Part shown: positions 11,301 through 23,600 of the stretch, piece after piece
How positions within the stretch are numbered: position 1 is the first letter of the stretch
Layout: every line of letters begins with the position of its first letter
DNA from: Echinometra lucunter
Taxonomy: Eukaryota > Echinodermata > Echinoidea > Camarodonta > Echinometridae
DNA: 64,000 bases
Direction: 5' to 3'
Assembly: GCA_029962745.1 (NCBI GenBank)
Contig: CM057152.1
Coordinates: forward strand, 23,269,176 to 23,333,175
The notes under the pieces: generated by a model
The model's database searches: none
What the model saw: only the letters and a program-made list of their open reading frames with translations
What the model was told of the DNA's origin: nothing
Made by a program: the position numbers and the translations under genes

Positions 11301-14300
11301 TCTTTTGGAAAAGCATACAGGCACTGGATCATAATTTGATATGCATTAAACAAGAAGAGAATATTATCATTATTATTTTCATTATTATTATGTCATATAT
11401 CGCGAGAATGCAGACATCAATGAACTTACTTCTGAGGAAGGAAGCTAATTCAAAGAGAGTTCTGTCGTCATCACTGCCTTCCCATTTCTTCAGACCTAGA
11501 GCATTCTTGGGCTGTAGCTGATAGGACTTAGGATTACAATCAACTATGATCACCTTGGAAAGGTCACGATTCAAACTCGACAGATCCTGTACCAAAAAAA
11601 AAAAAAAAAAATTACATGACAATGGCTATCCATTTGTATCCACCACAGAACAAACTTACCAGAATACTAGAAATTGTTGCCTTAACTTTATCTGCATGAA
11701 GAAGAAACATCCCCCAAGCAACACCGTTCTATATACTTAAAGGAGAATGCAACCCAGAGGCATCAGTGTGCTCTTAGTGAATAAAGATGATAAAGAAGAG
11801 TAAACAGTGAAAGTTTGAGCAAAATCAGACAATCTGTTCAAGAGTTATGAATTTTGAAAGTTTCAGTAAATCCCTATTATGGGGATCCTTGAGTGGGCAA
11901 CTTTGCCAGCATTTGTGATGTCATCATGGACAACTCTGAATTCATTTTGTGTATAATTTTTTTTTTTAATGGATTTATACAAAATTTCAAGTCAGGTATC
12001 AACATAATTCTTCCCAGAATGCTTGTAGAATTGATATAGCCATGTCATACTCAGACAACAAATCAAAAGAATTTTTATTTTTCTTGAAAATAAAGATGTT
12101 AAATTCTGTGTACAGAATGAATGGAGAGTTGTCCATGATGACATCACAGATGCTGGCAAAGTTGCCAATTTAAGGATCCCCATAATATGGATTTACTTAA
12201 ACTTTCAAAGTTCATAACTCTTGAACAGATTGTGTGATTTTCCTTAAACTTTCACTGTTTAGTCTTCTTGTTCTTCTTCATTCACTGGAAGCACACTGAT
12301 GTCTAGGTTGCATTCTCCTTTTTAAAGAGTGTCAAGAAAAACACTGTATACAATGGCCAATAGTCTACTAATTCAATTAAAGGAAGCCAACACCCTCAAG
12401 TCAAGTAGTTTTTAAATCAAAGCTAGGACCCAATGCCAAGTTTAAGTCATGTTTAATAAACAACAATAAAATTTTACCCTTAGTCTATAAAACTAAATTT
12501 TTGAAACCAAATTTTTAAAAGAAGATAAATCTGGTTTCACTTTTATTTGAATACAGACCAATGTGTCAAAATGTCTGAAGGTATACGGTAATCATTAAAT
12601 GGGGATTTGCACATGCAACAAGTGTTTCCAAGTACTTTCAAAATAACCAGAACAGAAATTAAAGAAATTCTAAAATCTAAAGACTACTGGAGGCATGTTC
12701 TTCTGAGGTGCACAAAAGCAATTCAGCTATTTTTTTATTTTTCCTTTCCAACTTCAAGCTTTATAAAAAGTGGAAGACTGGATAGCTTATTTTGGCTGAC
12801 AGGCTTACAAACCTTGACATGATGGCCATTGACATATTTGGTTGCATCTCTGAAGAGTCTGTACATGATGCAGCCCTTAGGATCTAAGGAATCCAGGATG
12901 GGAAATGCTGTCTGAAAATATTAAATATGGATATAAAAAACGGTGCGAATAAAATCATATAGCAGTACAAATGATGCATGGGAATGAGTTCATTATAAGG
13001 TCTATCTGCACTCGAAGTGAGACTATGATGCTGCTCTCCTTGTTTAGATTTTCAAAGCCACAGAGTGAATAACTTTGGAGTTATGTACACATATTAATGT
13101 TAAGGTTCTACCCAGCATGCTGGCATACTTTTATTTCTGAATTCTCCCAAACCAGTAATTTTAAATCAAAGAAAAAACACATTTCTACAATACAGATGGC
13201 TCCCAAATTTGATCAGATGGTAGATCAATAAATAAACTATCAGAAAAAATAGAAATACCTAAAATCAACTTTTCAACCCCAAGCTCTCTAATTTAGCTGT
13301 TTACTCTAAACCTCCCATTGCGACTTATTGGTCGTTTTGTGGTGGAGGGTCACTTATAACATGAGCATAATCTGTGTAGCTCATGGCAAAACCAAATGAG
13401 CATGAACCAGGAGTGTATCGCACATCTCATTATATAAGTGACACAGTTTAGCTGTGGCAAACGTGTGAACACTAAAACTTAAAAACACTAAGGTTTGCCA
13501 CTGAAGGTCTGAATGAGCCTCTACAATGGAATCCAAACTCATTATCAATCAAATGTGTAGAAAATTCAATACTTACAAATCCTTGTTCTGAGGTATAGAT
13601 GACGATTTCAAAGTAAGGTGGGCCAGCCTGCTGTAAGAAGTATTCTACTCCAGGCCTCTTCTTGAATCTCCAACCGTTCGCATACTGATATTGGGAATGT
13701 ATGAGAGACAGCACTGTAAGAGGTCTTTTGACATCCCACTCTCCTATGCTAACACACAAGTTTAGGGTTACAGTTTGGTTCAGCATTTAATTTACCCGGA
13801 CTTGGTGTAGAGATGGTGCTTCACGCAATGCTGGAGAAAATCTCACTAGGCAGCCCCATGCCAGTTCCATGCAAGATGCACATTTATCTCTGTGTCATTG
13901 AGATCGAGCATCATGTAAAAAACCAGTCTAGTTGCGAATATGCCAACATATGCAGACAACGCGAAAAATCGCTGCATGCACTGACTGAACTGGCCTCACT
14001 ACATTCAATCCAACCAACAGCAACGCGACTTTTCCACTGGTGTGTGTGTGTGTGTGTGTTATGCATTGCCGCATATCACACATGAGAGTGAGTGCGAACG
14101 AGCCTATGTGCTATGTACCAGAAAAGCTCCTTGATAACATCAAAAACCTTTGCCAAAGCTCGGAAACTCATGGCATTGCAGTGGGATTTTCGTAAGAATT
14201 GCGTGAAGCGCCATCTATACACCAAGTCTGGGCAACTTATCCTAAACCTGTCATTCCAAAAATGACTGATATAGGAATAATTTTTTTTTCAGCATAGGAC

Positions 14301-17300
14301 ATATGGGGCATATGATCCATATTTTGCTTAAATAATTTGATAGTACTACTATCATGCTACTAAATATTACACAATTTACAACTACTGAAACAAATAAAGT
14401 TGTTTTAATGACTGCACAATATTTACATAAACAAAGAGAAGTTTTAAAGCTGTGTATCTGAAATAAAAGTTCAGAAACAATAACAACTTTTAGATGTTAT
14501 AACAAGAAGAAATGCAGAGGAAAGTCCATAACTAATATCTGGTCAAGTTAAACCCAATGTTGTACTTTTGCAGGGCAGTTTTGAAGAAACTTGGCAAGAC
14601 CTTTCTAGATGAATCTCATCATAACAATATCACCCTACGTTGAATACTGACCGTCCATTCAGGGTGGACTAGTACATCTTTCATCTCCAGAACAAGAGTA
14701 TAAGGTGGCTGATAATAAGGTTCAACAAGGGGATCTGGAAGTAGCTTCTCAGCAGAAGGCTCCGCAATCATCTGCGAATTAAGAAAAAAACATCAGGGAA
14801 TTTATAATCAGTTTCTGTATGTATCTGCACACACAGCTCAAACTGGGCAAACACAAATGAAGTGACACTTGTACTCTCAAAATGAATACTCTGCTAAGGC
14901 CTGCATTGCAAGAATTACAGTCTGACATTAATGATTACAAAACAGCTGAAGTAAATAAGGATTTATATTGGTTTCACCCAGCAACCACAGCCTACTACAC
15001 CAATGAGCCAAACACTAATATCCTGATCAAGACACATGAGGTGATAATGTCACAGTTCAACTACATGTTTCAGACAGGTAGGTGGAGTTAATTCGACTAT
15101 TTGGTCTTAACTGAAGATCTTAAGATGCACAATAGACTATATAGCTCGTATGTTATCAAAATGGACTTTCAAACTTTATGTCTGGTAAGGGAATGTTAAG
15201 CATTATATAGCCATATGATGAAACTGCTTGAATCAACAGATATCTTTATGACTTTGAGAAAATGATAAATGATGAAAGCCATTTTGTTTTAGGAACTATC
15301 TAGTGACTCGGTGATTTCTACATCATGGCCATTGAAACTTTTAATATCTTATTTTTTTACACATAAAGAAATGTTATTTTACTTACTGTTCGATACGTGT
15401 TCATTTCTCTGTACGCTCTCCTGAGATATGCCAAGATGATGAAATCGTTCTCAAACTCATCTGCTATCTGTGAAATATCAGAAGCATAATAATAAATGAC
15501 AGGAAACCATTTCTTTTTAATTATAATTGGAATTGCTGCTTTGACAAAGACATATTCCACAATTGAGCTTCTCTGCATTCTATCAAATTGTGTATTCACT
15601 TAAATGCCATTGATTACTAGTATGTCACTTTCTATGTATTTTGTTAATTGTTTAAATTTCACAAATGTTTAATACGTAAATGCTTTTTATGTCTATTGAG
15701 ACTTATTTTGATTGGACTTGAAAATGAATTGAATTGAACTGAATTGAAATTAGTATGTTTTCTTCATGAAACGTAAAAAGCTAAAGAAGAGGAGAATAAC
15801 TCTGTCATCTTACCACTTTCCCATGCTCATCAAGTTGTGGTTGACCTATCAACAACAACAACAAAAAAGAGAACAAAAAATCATTAAATCAAAATATTTC
15901 AAATGAGCAAGTAACAAAAATTTAGTGGCAAAATGTGAAGTCTCAATTGTATATTCTGTATAAAGCTGGGCCAGCATGTGCTTGTTTATAAATGCACAGA
16001 ACTGACATTCTAACTTACATAAAACTAAAAGTGTCAAAGCATATATTTAAAGTTTTCTGGCTTCAGAGCTTTACTAGTGTCTAGTGCTATATGGTGAATT
16101 TGACATCATTCAAAAGTGAAAGTTCAAAAGTTTGTTTATTGTCATAGAAAACAGATAACAAGCAACAGGACATTCTAATTTTTAATAATATAGTTGCTGG
16201 CTTAAAATCATGCTGTATACAATTAAGGTTATCCTAATGAGCTTTAATATACTTTTACAAGGGCCTTCATTCTCATTTATATTAACCAAAACAACCATTT
16301 ATTAAAGAAGTTGACAACTTATAACTTACAACCAATATTTCTTAAATTTTCTAATACTTGTGTTACGTCTAGACAATCTAGAGAACAAATATTGATGATG
16401 ATGATTAATGCTATTTAAAGAAGGCAGTGTATACAGCCACACACGGGTGTCTTTACCTTACGGCCACACGCGTGTGGTTGTATCCACAGCATCGATATGA
16501 GGATACAGCCACACTTGTCTGAACTCCCACTGTGCCGCGACCGCTATCGCTAGTGTGCACTGCACTGCACAAACAATGTGTATTCATGCGATGGTATGTG
16601 TAGCGACTTGCAAAACTTGGATCGTCACGAAGATTTTATCTCTCGATTTCACTTATTATACAAACAATATTTTGACTTCATTCTCACCTGGTCAGCAAGC
16701 AGGTGACAATATACTACAATATTGTTTGTATTTCAGTGAATTTCAAGAGATAAAACCTTCATGACGATCCAAGTTTTGGGGTTTGGCAACACAGACACAT
16801 CGCTTGTGCAGTGCATACATACACACTAGCGATAGCTGTAGCGGCGCAGAGTATAAGTGGGAATTCAGTTGAGTGTGGCTGTATCCTCATGTCGATGCTG
16901 TGGATACAACCACACGCGTGTGGCCGTAAGGTAAAGACACACGCGTGTGGCTGTATACACTGCCTTTAAAGAATAGTTTTTATTGAATCCAAAGACAAAA
17001 GAGAAGGCTTCATTTTTGTTAAGTGTTGGGTCACATAAAGTTGAACCCCTATCCTATAGCTTCTATTAAAAATGTAACAAAACAGATTTTGCCTGCATTA
17101 TGCCAATTGCTCCAAAGAACATGATGAACAAACAAGCAAACAAACAAACAAACGGTGCACTCAGCCTCTACCTAATTCATAAACAGTCAATAATGATGCT
17201 CCGACGAGCATTCCTCCTGTGATCCGCATTGCCCACTTCTGGATGCGCGCCGTTCTCTTTTTTCTTTCCTCCTTCTTCTTCCTATCATCCTCTGACTCTC

Positions 17301-17586
17301 GTTTTGCCTTCTCCTCTGCCTCGCGGAGCATTGCCACCAACGGCATCGCACTCTCTGTCGGCTGATTTGAAGGCTGTTTTTCTTCATTTCTGAGCACCAC
17401 GTTCACTGATAATGGTCGAACCAATTGTCGTAGATGGTTAGTAGATGCAGGTAAAGTTCTCAAGTTACTGTTGTGATCTACCCTCCTTGCTCTTACAGCA
17501 TTCGCACCTAAAAATCTTAAGCACTGCCTCATCACGCACGTTCCACTGAGCGCTGCCATTTTGCCAAGATCTATTGTTGAACACAA
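8393..17586 (-). CDS. TIMM50: TIM50, mitochondrial inner-membrane translocase subunit
   Basis: TIM50 is the receptor subunit of the TIM23 complex. It sits in the inner membrane and hands presequence proteins from TOM to TIM23. Coding exons on the minus strand: 17586-17172, 15845-15814, 15467-15387, 14771-14652, 13684-13577, 12911-12813, 11586-11430, 10189-10086 and 8494-8393. All have GT/AG borders and the frame is unbroken: 1218 nt, 405 residues (human about 353). Residues 1-60 are Arg-rich and acid-poor (presequence). A charged helix (about 87-115) and a membrane segment (about 119-136) follow, then an FCP1/NIF-like phosphatase fold (about 200-340). The DxDxT catalytic motif is replaced ([12 protein letters not shown], Glu205 and Lys207), as in known TIM50 proteins. 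Hallmark blocks include [28 protein letters not shown] and [10 protein letters not shown]. Met10 is an alternative start. Orthology is clear; exact start and UTRs are not. Confidence 0.93.
8802..8844. repeat. Short hairpin inside a TIMM50 intron repeat
   Basis: ACTGTACTATG is mirrored by CATAGTACAGT around a short loop. It lies in a moderately GC-rich block (about 8640-8930) that looks like an old mobile element. Confidence 0.4.
9040..9312 (+). mobile_element. 3' end of a non-LTR retrotransposon (LINE)
   Basis: One frame reads [19 protein letters not shown] followed by a LxxHLF-type ending. This matches the usual C-terminus of CR1/jockey-like reverse transcriptases (A..P.LWN.LP...R/K). A tail with a degenerate GCTATAGAAATGG and an (ATT)n run follows at about 9285-9310. 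The copy is 5'-truncated and lies in the last TIMM50 intron. Confidence 0.6.
10889..11227. mobile_element. MITE family A, copy 1
   Basis: The ends read AAGGCTTGTTCAGATATGA and TCATATCTGAACAAGCCCTT, with TTAA/CTTA-like flanks. It is the same family as 34079-34428 and 39726-40074. It lies in the TIMM50 intron between exons 7 and 8 and contains C and T homopolymers at about 10919-10951. Confidence 0.6.
11737..12325. mobile_element. Palindromic MITE family B, intact copy
   Basis: The whole element is a long inverted repeat. AGGAGAATGCAACCCAG at 11741 is mirrored by GGTTGCATTCTCCTT ending at about 12320, and arms of about 240 bp continue inward. TTAA lies outside both ends (11737-11740 and 12322-12325). 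It sits in the TIMM50 intron between exons 6 and 7. A second copy, split by an insertion, lies at 46804-48255. Confidence 0.7.
13795..14232. mobile_element. TIR element in a TIMM50 intron
   Basis: CCCGGACTTGGTGTAGAGAT at the left is mirrored by ATCTATACACCAAGTCTGGG at the right. TIRs are about 48 bp with some mismatches. No target duplication is evident. A (TG)n run lies at about 14039-14060. No coding capacity. Confidence 0.6.
16414..16973. mobile_element. Fully palindromic element with 9-bp target duplication
   Basis: GGCAGTGTATACAGCCACAC at 16423 is mirrored by the complement ending CACTGCC at 16964. The inverted match continues through most of the 540 bp. TTTAAAGAA flanks it at 16414-16422 and 16965-16973. 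The arms contain repeated self-complementary CCACACGCGTGTGG words. It lies in the first TIMM50 intron. A 9-bp duplication suggests a Mutator-like family (inference). Confidence 0.7.
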
Positions 17587-17940
17587 GAGGGAGACAAACC
17601 GTAGCAGTTCTTGTGTAACTTCTTCAGATCGATCGAGATGGATTTTGACACGGGAAAATAAGAATTAGAGGCAAGTTATTTGATATCAATTTCCTTGTTT
17701 CTTCGGAATGAATACTAGCATGTCGACCATTGTAACTGTAAAACAACGACACTTATTATTTTGTAACATTTGTCTATATCGAGACATAGTAACTGTTAAT
17801 CTCATTCAACTGTGAAGCATGATGAAGTGACAGTCCGACATGTTCATGTTTGCGTCAGCTGGTGATTGTGTGATGAAAGAAGTGTAACAGTTGGAAAAGA
17901 CGAATGTAGAAAAAAACAACAACACGTAATTATTAACGTA
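17587..17940 (-). other. TIMM50 upstream region
   Basis: This stretch lies directly upstream of the TIMM50 start codon and must hold its 5' UTR and promoter. No TATA box or other firm element is identified. Confidence 0.35.
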
Positions 17941-18971
17941 ATTATTTCCAATATTTCGGACATAGCCCTTTGTCAAGGAATGACAAAATGGCCTTATCGT
18001 GGTTTAGGAAACCACTGGCAGGACTGGCACTCGTTCATGTGACGCGCGCACTTAGAGAATGGAGGTGGAAATAGGTAACCAATCCAATGCGTGTGACTGA
18101 ATAAAGCGCTGCTGTACAAAGTGAACAGTGGTTTCCTATTTCACGATAATGCTGACAAAATTTATTGAGTGTCAACAAAAACAAACAAAAATGTGCCAAA
18201 ATGGTCGCGTGGCAACAGGCATTAGGATATGCCCAAAATATGGTGTAACAATACATCAGAAGAAAAAAGGAAAGAGGGAGAAAAAGTGACGTAACAAAAC
18301 ATCAGAAAATAAAAAGAAAAAGTGACAAAGAGGAAAAAGGGGGAAACTGTGATGTAACTAAACAACAGAAGAAAAGAAGAAAAAAAAGAAAAATGGAGAA
18401 AAAGCTAAAGGGAGAGAAAGGAAAGAAAAGGGAAAGGGAAAAGAAGAAAAAAGAAAAAGGAGAAGAAACTTGGAAAGTGGCGAAAGAGAGAGAGAGAGAG
18501 AGTGCGCAGCGGTGGTGGAAGGAGAGAGAGGAAGGGAAAGGAGAAGAGAAAGAACAAAGGAAAAAGAAAAGAGGACGGGAGGAAAAAAACGAAAGACCAG
18601 CTCGAAGGCTGAAGAAAAAGGAGAGAGAGAAGAGAAAAAAGGCAAACAAAAGAGAAAAAAAAAGAAGAAGAAAGAAGGAAAGGAAAAAAGAAAAAGAAAA
18701 TAGAAAAAGAAAAGAAAATTAAGTGATAGGAAAAGAGCGGAAAAAAACATTGATCCCTCCGGGTTGGAGGCAGCTGAGACGGAGGGTTCTTGCATTCTTC
18801 CTCACATTTACGGGACTCATCGTTATTAAAAGAACTGTGCACAATGCACACTTCAAAGTTCTTAATGTCATGCTTGGGGGAATTGAAGTGTGCAGCCACG
18901 GGTAAACCGGTCGTGTTGATACAAATTGATCTTAAATGTTCTGCGACACGATCAGCATCAAGACGCATCAA
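17941..18971 (-). mobile_element. Penelope-like element, 3' part with GIY-YIG domain
   Basis: On the minus strand, 18971-18738 encodes a 78-residue stretch with DADRVAEHLRSI, LPVAAHFNSPKHDIKNFEVC and a Glu-rich tail. This is the C-terminal GIY-YIG endonuclease domain of Penelope-like elements, where the Arg-x(3)-His and HFN..H blocks are usual; the initial GIY-YIG motif itself is missing. A long polypyrimidine tract (minus-strand sense) and a terminal block follow, with a short hairpin ending in CCGAAATATTGG near 17946-17970. I read these as the element's 3' region. The copy is dead and joined head-to-head to an RT fragment at 18974. Confidence 0.6.
18259..18722 (+). repeat. Long polypurine tract
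   Basis: About 460 bp on the plus strand is almost entirely A and G, including a (GA)n run near 18484-18502. Only scattered pyrimidines break it. The long ORFs inside it, rich in Lys/Arg/Glu on one strand and Ser/Phe/Leu on the other, follow from composition and are not genes. Confidence 0.85.
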
Positions 18972-18973
18972 GA

Positions 18974-19095
18974 TGTCTGTTCACTACAGATCTACCGACT
19001 CGCATGTTTATTTGAATTATGGATCATCTCATCCACCAGCTTGTAAACAGTCCATTCCGTACTCTCAACTCAAGTGTTTGGATTTGGCTTCATCG
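18974..19095 (+). pseudogene. Penelope-like reverse transcriptase fragment
   Basis: The plus-strand frame reads SVHYRSTDSHVYLNYGSSHP and then KQSIPYSQL. These are the late RT blocks of Penelope-like elements (Y+.TD.H.YL..SSHP, then SIPYSQ). The match ends after about 40 residues. It lies on the strand opposite to the GIY-YIG fragment that abuts it, so the copy is rearranged. Confidence 0.6.
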
Positions 19096-19239
19096 CATTC
19101 AGTGATATTTTCGGTAGTAGCGCCATCAGCGATGATCATTATGATAAGGAATCATACCGAAGACTGTGCATCAGAGTCATCGAAAGATTCTGAAAAATTA
19201 TGTTTGTCAATAATTGGGTGTGAAACTAATTAGTCTTTA

Positions 19240-20250
19240 AAACTCATACATTGTAGTTACTGCCCCCCATCGACACCCATGATTACTAACTGCCCGAAGC
19301 AAATTTTTGTTGATGTTTACTGGTCATGTGTGTGGCACCAAATTTGTCCATTTTTTTGTTGCTCATTGTATGTATGCCAGAATAAATTAACATCATGAAT
19401 GCCACTCCTCCCCACATGATTTTATTCTCATTTCGGAACACTAATAGAATTGAATTTCAATAAATATTTACAATATCAATATAAATTATGCATTTTATTA
19501 CACTTTTCAGAAAGTTAGATATACTATGCTAAATCATAATTACGAGATATCGATTGTCATTACTTTGCCACTATATTAGAGAATAACATACATGTTTCAT
19601 AAAAGAAAGATCTTTAGGTTTGCACTTCATTTAATCCACTCCCTTTTCATCCTTTCTCACTCTCACACCGTTATTGTTAAAAAAGAAAATAGTAAAATGA
19701 TGATAATATGAATACCCCTTCCGCAAATACATGTACATGTACCTTCACAACTTTTGATATAAAGTTACTTCAGTCACTCGTGAACATGAATTAGTGACAG
19801 CATTCCTAAAGTCAACAATCAACGGCATTAACAAGTGCAGTCTATATTTTTAGGGAAAGTCGGAGGTACATGTATGGTTACAGGAGAGGGCATTTCTTTC
19901 TTTTTTATGCCGATGTGTTCCATATTGCATTACCACAAGAATAATTACAAGTATTCGATTGCACTAAAAATATGAAATTACCAAAACAGAGATTTTTATT
20001 ACAAAACATTGAAAAAAATGGTGGGAATGTTCATTGTGCTTGGAGTCCCAGTGCTGTCAAAGCTTCAATGGGAGGGACTGTTACAACAACTATCTCTACC
20101 TCGTACATGTATAGCATACTAGGCTGGACCAAATTGGACAGGTTCTTCACTCACATAAACTTTCATAATGTACAATGACTCTTTATATAATGATTTTTCA
20201 AAAATGGACATCTAAACACCGGTTAGAGTCTTTGGTGGAAATATGGTAAT
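19240..20250. other. Noncoding, nothing recognised
   Basis: AT-rich DNA with no supported gene or repeat boundary. The only longer ORF (19972-20178) shows no family features. Confidence 0.35.
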
Positions 20251-20251
20251 T

Positions 20252-20600
20252 GAAGAAATCATGGTCGCAACTCTTTCAGGAGATCAAAGGTTGAAACATT
20301 CTTTCTGTTGATAATTGATTTTGGAATTGGGGAAATACAAGATTACGGAGAATTGCTTCCTTGTCAATTTTCTTGTTTGAATATTTTTTTTTTCACTGAC
20401 ACCGCCTGAGTATGGGATATTTCTTTAGGAACATTGCACGCGAAGAAATCATGGTCGTAACTCTTTCAGGAGATCAAAGGTTGAAACATTCTTTCTGTTG
20501 ATAACTGATTGAGGAATTGGGGAAATACAAGACTACGGAGAATCGCTTCCTTGTCAATTTTCTAGTTTAAATATTTTTTTTTGCACTGACACCGCCCCTT
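20252..20600. repeat. Two direct repeats of about 190 bp
   Basis: A block starting GAAGAAATCATGGTCG at about 20253 recurs at about 20440 with few differences. The second copy breaks off at CACTGACACCGCC (about 20584-20597) and runs into the first 1-kb cassette. The same CACTGACACCGCC..GGGATATTT word occurs inside every cassette, so this is an extra partial copy of that family. Confidence 0.6.
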
Positions 20601-23600
20601 TTGAACAGTTGACTTCGCTCCTGCTTCTCCACTTGCTGCTGCTCCTGCCTTTCTGTACAGAATGTATTTATTTTCACAATACGTCATTTTATGGTAAAAA
20701 TGCAAGGGCTTCTTACAGAAAGTATTCGATGCCCTTCGGCGACGTATTTGTTATGGCCTCCACAAAAGAATTCTGGCATGCAGATGTGCCAGTATCCCAT
20801 TATGGCTGTTCCATCAGCTTCTCTTACCGTATCCCTGATGCATTCGCTGAACAGACAGTACCATGTGCACCTCTGCAGATAGTCAAGGAGCCCATCTCCT
20901 TTTCTCACTGCTCCTTCTGCTCCTGCTGCTCCTGCTTTTGTTCCTTCTGCGGTTGTTGCTACCCCGGTTGTTGCTGCTGTTCTTGCCTTTCAAGCTTTAC
21001 TTGCCCCCTTTTGTACAGTTGACTTTGCCTGCTTCACCACTTGCTGCTGCTCCTGCCTTAAATCGACAAGTGTTTTTTTCATTGACACCACCTGAGCTTG
21101 GGATATTTGTTTAGGAACATTGCACGCGATGTTACAACATTTGATCTCCTGAAATAAATTCCCGAACATGTTCACAAATTTGCTGACATCCTCTTTGTAA
21201 TGCTCAAAGCAGGGCGTTCCTTTTGCTTTAGGTGTGCACCATTGTAGATGTTCCATGAGGCATATTCTCTCTTCGAGAAGAAGTCATCAAGTTCATTGCC
21301 AAGTATGCCAGACAATTTTCCAGCTCAGGCAATGGAATCTGAGGAGGATTTCTGGAAAAGAAAGCAAAATATTCAAGCAAATAAAGAGTTATCGAGTTGA
21401 GTTTATGTTATACTCAAATGATTAGTTGTCAGTGATATTTATTTCATTTTTTTGAAATAATGACATGAAATATGAAAAAAGCATAACAGATTATTTTGGA
21501 ATAGCCTTTGGGAAGGTGACATACGTGTCAATCTGGGAATGACTGCCCCTGTCGGCCCACTGCCTATAAGGATGTAGATCCCTGGGGAATGAGTATGCAT
21601 TTCTGTCGAGCTGGCAGTAGTTGTAAATTGTAATGGGGCATTGTGTGCTTTATTGTCATAGGGGTATTTGCCAGCAGCCTGGAGAAGCTCCACGGTACAG
21701 AATGTATTTATTATCACAATACGTCATTTTATGAGAAAAATGCAAGGGCTTCTTACAGGAAGTATTCGATGCCCTTCAGCGACGTATTTGTTATGGCCTC
21801 CGCAAAAGAATTCTGGCATGCAGATGCACCAGTATCCCATTATGGCTGTTCCATCAGCTTCTCTCTCCGCATCCCTGATGCATTCGCTGAACAGACAGTA
21901 CCATGTGCACCTCTGCAGATAGTCAAAGAGCCCATCTCCTTTTCTCATTGCTCCTTCTGGCATGCAGATGCGCCAGTATCCCATTATGGCTGTTCTATCA
22001 GCTTCTCTCTCTCTCTGCATCCCTGATGCATTCGCTGAACAGACAGTACCATGTGCACCTCTGCAGATAGTCAAGGAGCCCATCTCCTTTTCTCACTGCT
22101 CCTTCTGCTCCTGCTGCTCCTGCTTTCACTTTTGCAGTTCCTGCTTTTGTTCCTTCTGCGGTTGTTGCTACCCCTGTTGTTGCTGCTGTTCTTGCCTTTC
22201 AAGCTTCACTTGCCCCCTTTTGAACAGTTGACTTCGCTCCTGCTTCACCACTTGCTGCTGCTCCTGCCTTAAATCGGCAAGTGTTTTTTTCATTGACACC
22301 GCCTGAGCTTGGGATATTTGTTTAGGAACATTGCACGCGATGTTACGAAATTTGATCTCCTGAAATAAATTCCCGAACGTGTTCACAAATTTGCTGACAT
22401 CCCCTTTGTAACGCTCAAAGCAGGGCGTTCCTTTTGCCTTAGGTGACCAGCATTGTAGATGTTCCATGAGGCATATTCTTTCTTCGAAAAGAAGTCATCA
22501 AGTTCATTGCCAAGTATGCCAGACAATTTTCCAGCTCGGGCAATGGAACCTTTCGAGTAAAAGTAAATACCATGGGTATGTCTGAGGATTTCTGGAAAAG
22601 AAAGCAAAATATTCAAGCAAATAAAGAGTTATCGAGTTGACTTATGTTATACTCAAATGATTACTTGTCGATGATATTTATTTCATTTCTTGAAATAATG
22701 ATGTGAAATACGAAAAAACATAACAGATTATTATGGAATAGCCTTTGGGAAGGTGACATACGTGTCAATCTGGGAACGACCGCCCCTGTCGGCCCACTGC
22801 CTATAAGGATGTAGATCCCTGGGGAATGAGCATGCATTTCTGTCGAGCTGGCAGTAGTTGTAATGGGGCATTGTGTGCTTTATTGTCATAGGGGTATACA
22901 GAATGTATTTATTTTCACAATACGTCATTTTATGGGAAAAATGCAAGGGCTTCTTACAGGAAGTATTCTATGCCCTTCGGCGACGTATTTGTTATGGCCT
23001 CCGCAAAAGAATTCTGGCATGCAGATGCGCCAGTATCCCATTATGGCTGTTCCATCAGCTTCTCTTACCGTATCCCTGATGCATTCGCTGAACAGACAGT
23101 ACCATGTGCACCTCTGCAGATAGTCAAGGAGCCCATCTCCTTTTCTCACTGCTCCTTCTGCTCCTGCTGCTCCTGCTTTCACTTTTGCAGTTCCTGCTTT
23201 TGTTCCTTCTGCGGTTGTTGCTACCCCTGTCGTTGCTGCTGTTCTTGCCTTTCAAGCTTTACTTGCCCCCTTTTGTACAGTTGACTTTGCCTGCTTCACC
23301 ACTTGCTGCTGCTCTTGCCTTAAATCGGCAAGTGTTTTTTTCATTGACACCGCCTGAGTTTGGGATATTTGTTTAGGAACATTGCACGCGATGTTACGAC
23401 CTTTGATCTCCTGAAATAAATTCATGAACTTGTTCACAAATTTGCTGACATCCTCTTTGTAACGCTCAAAGCTCGGTGTTCCTTTTGCCTTAGGTGTGCA
23501 GCATTGTAGATGTTCCATGAGGCATATTCTTTCTTTGAAAAGAAGTCATCAAGTTCATTGCCAAGCATGGCAGACAATTTTCCAGCTCGGGCAATGGAAC

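Noticed and set aside
18302..18971. Long ORFs of up to 188 codons on both strands
   Set aside because: They follow from the polypurine/polypyrimidine tract. Only the part encoding the GIY-YIG-like block (18738-18971, minus) has family features.
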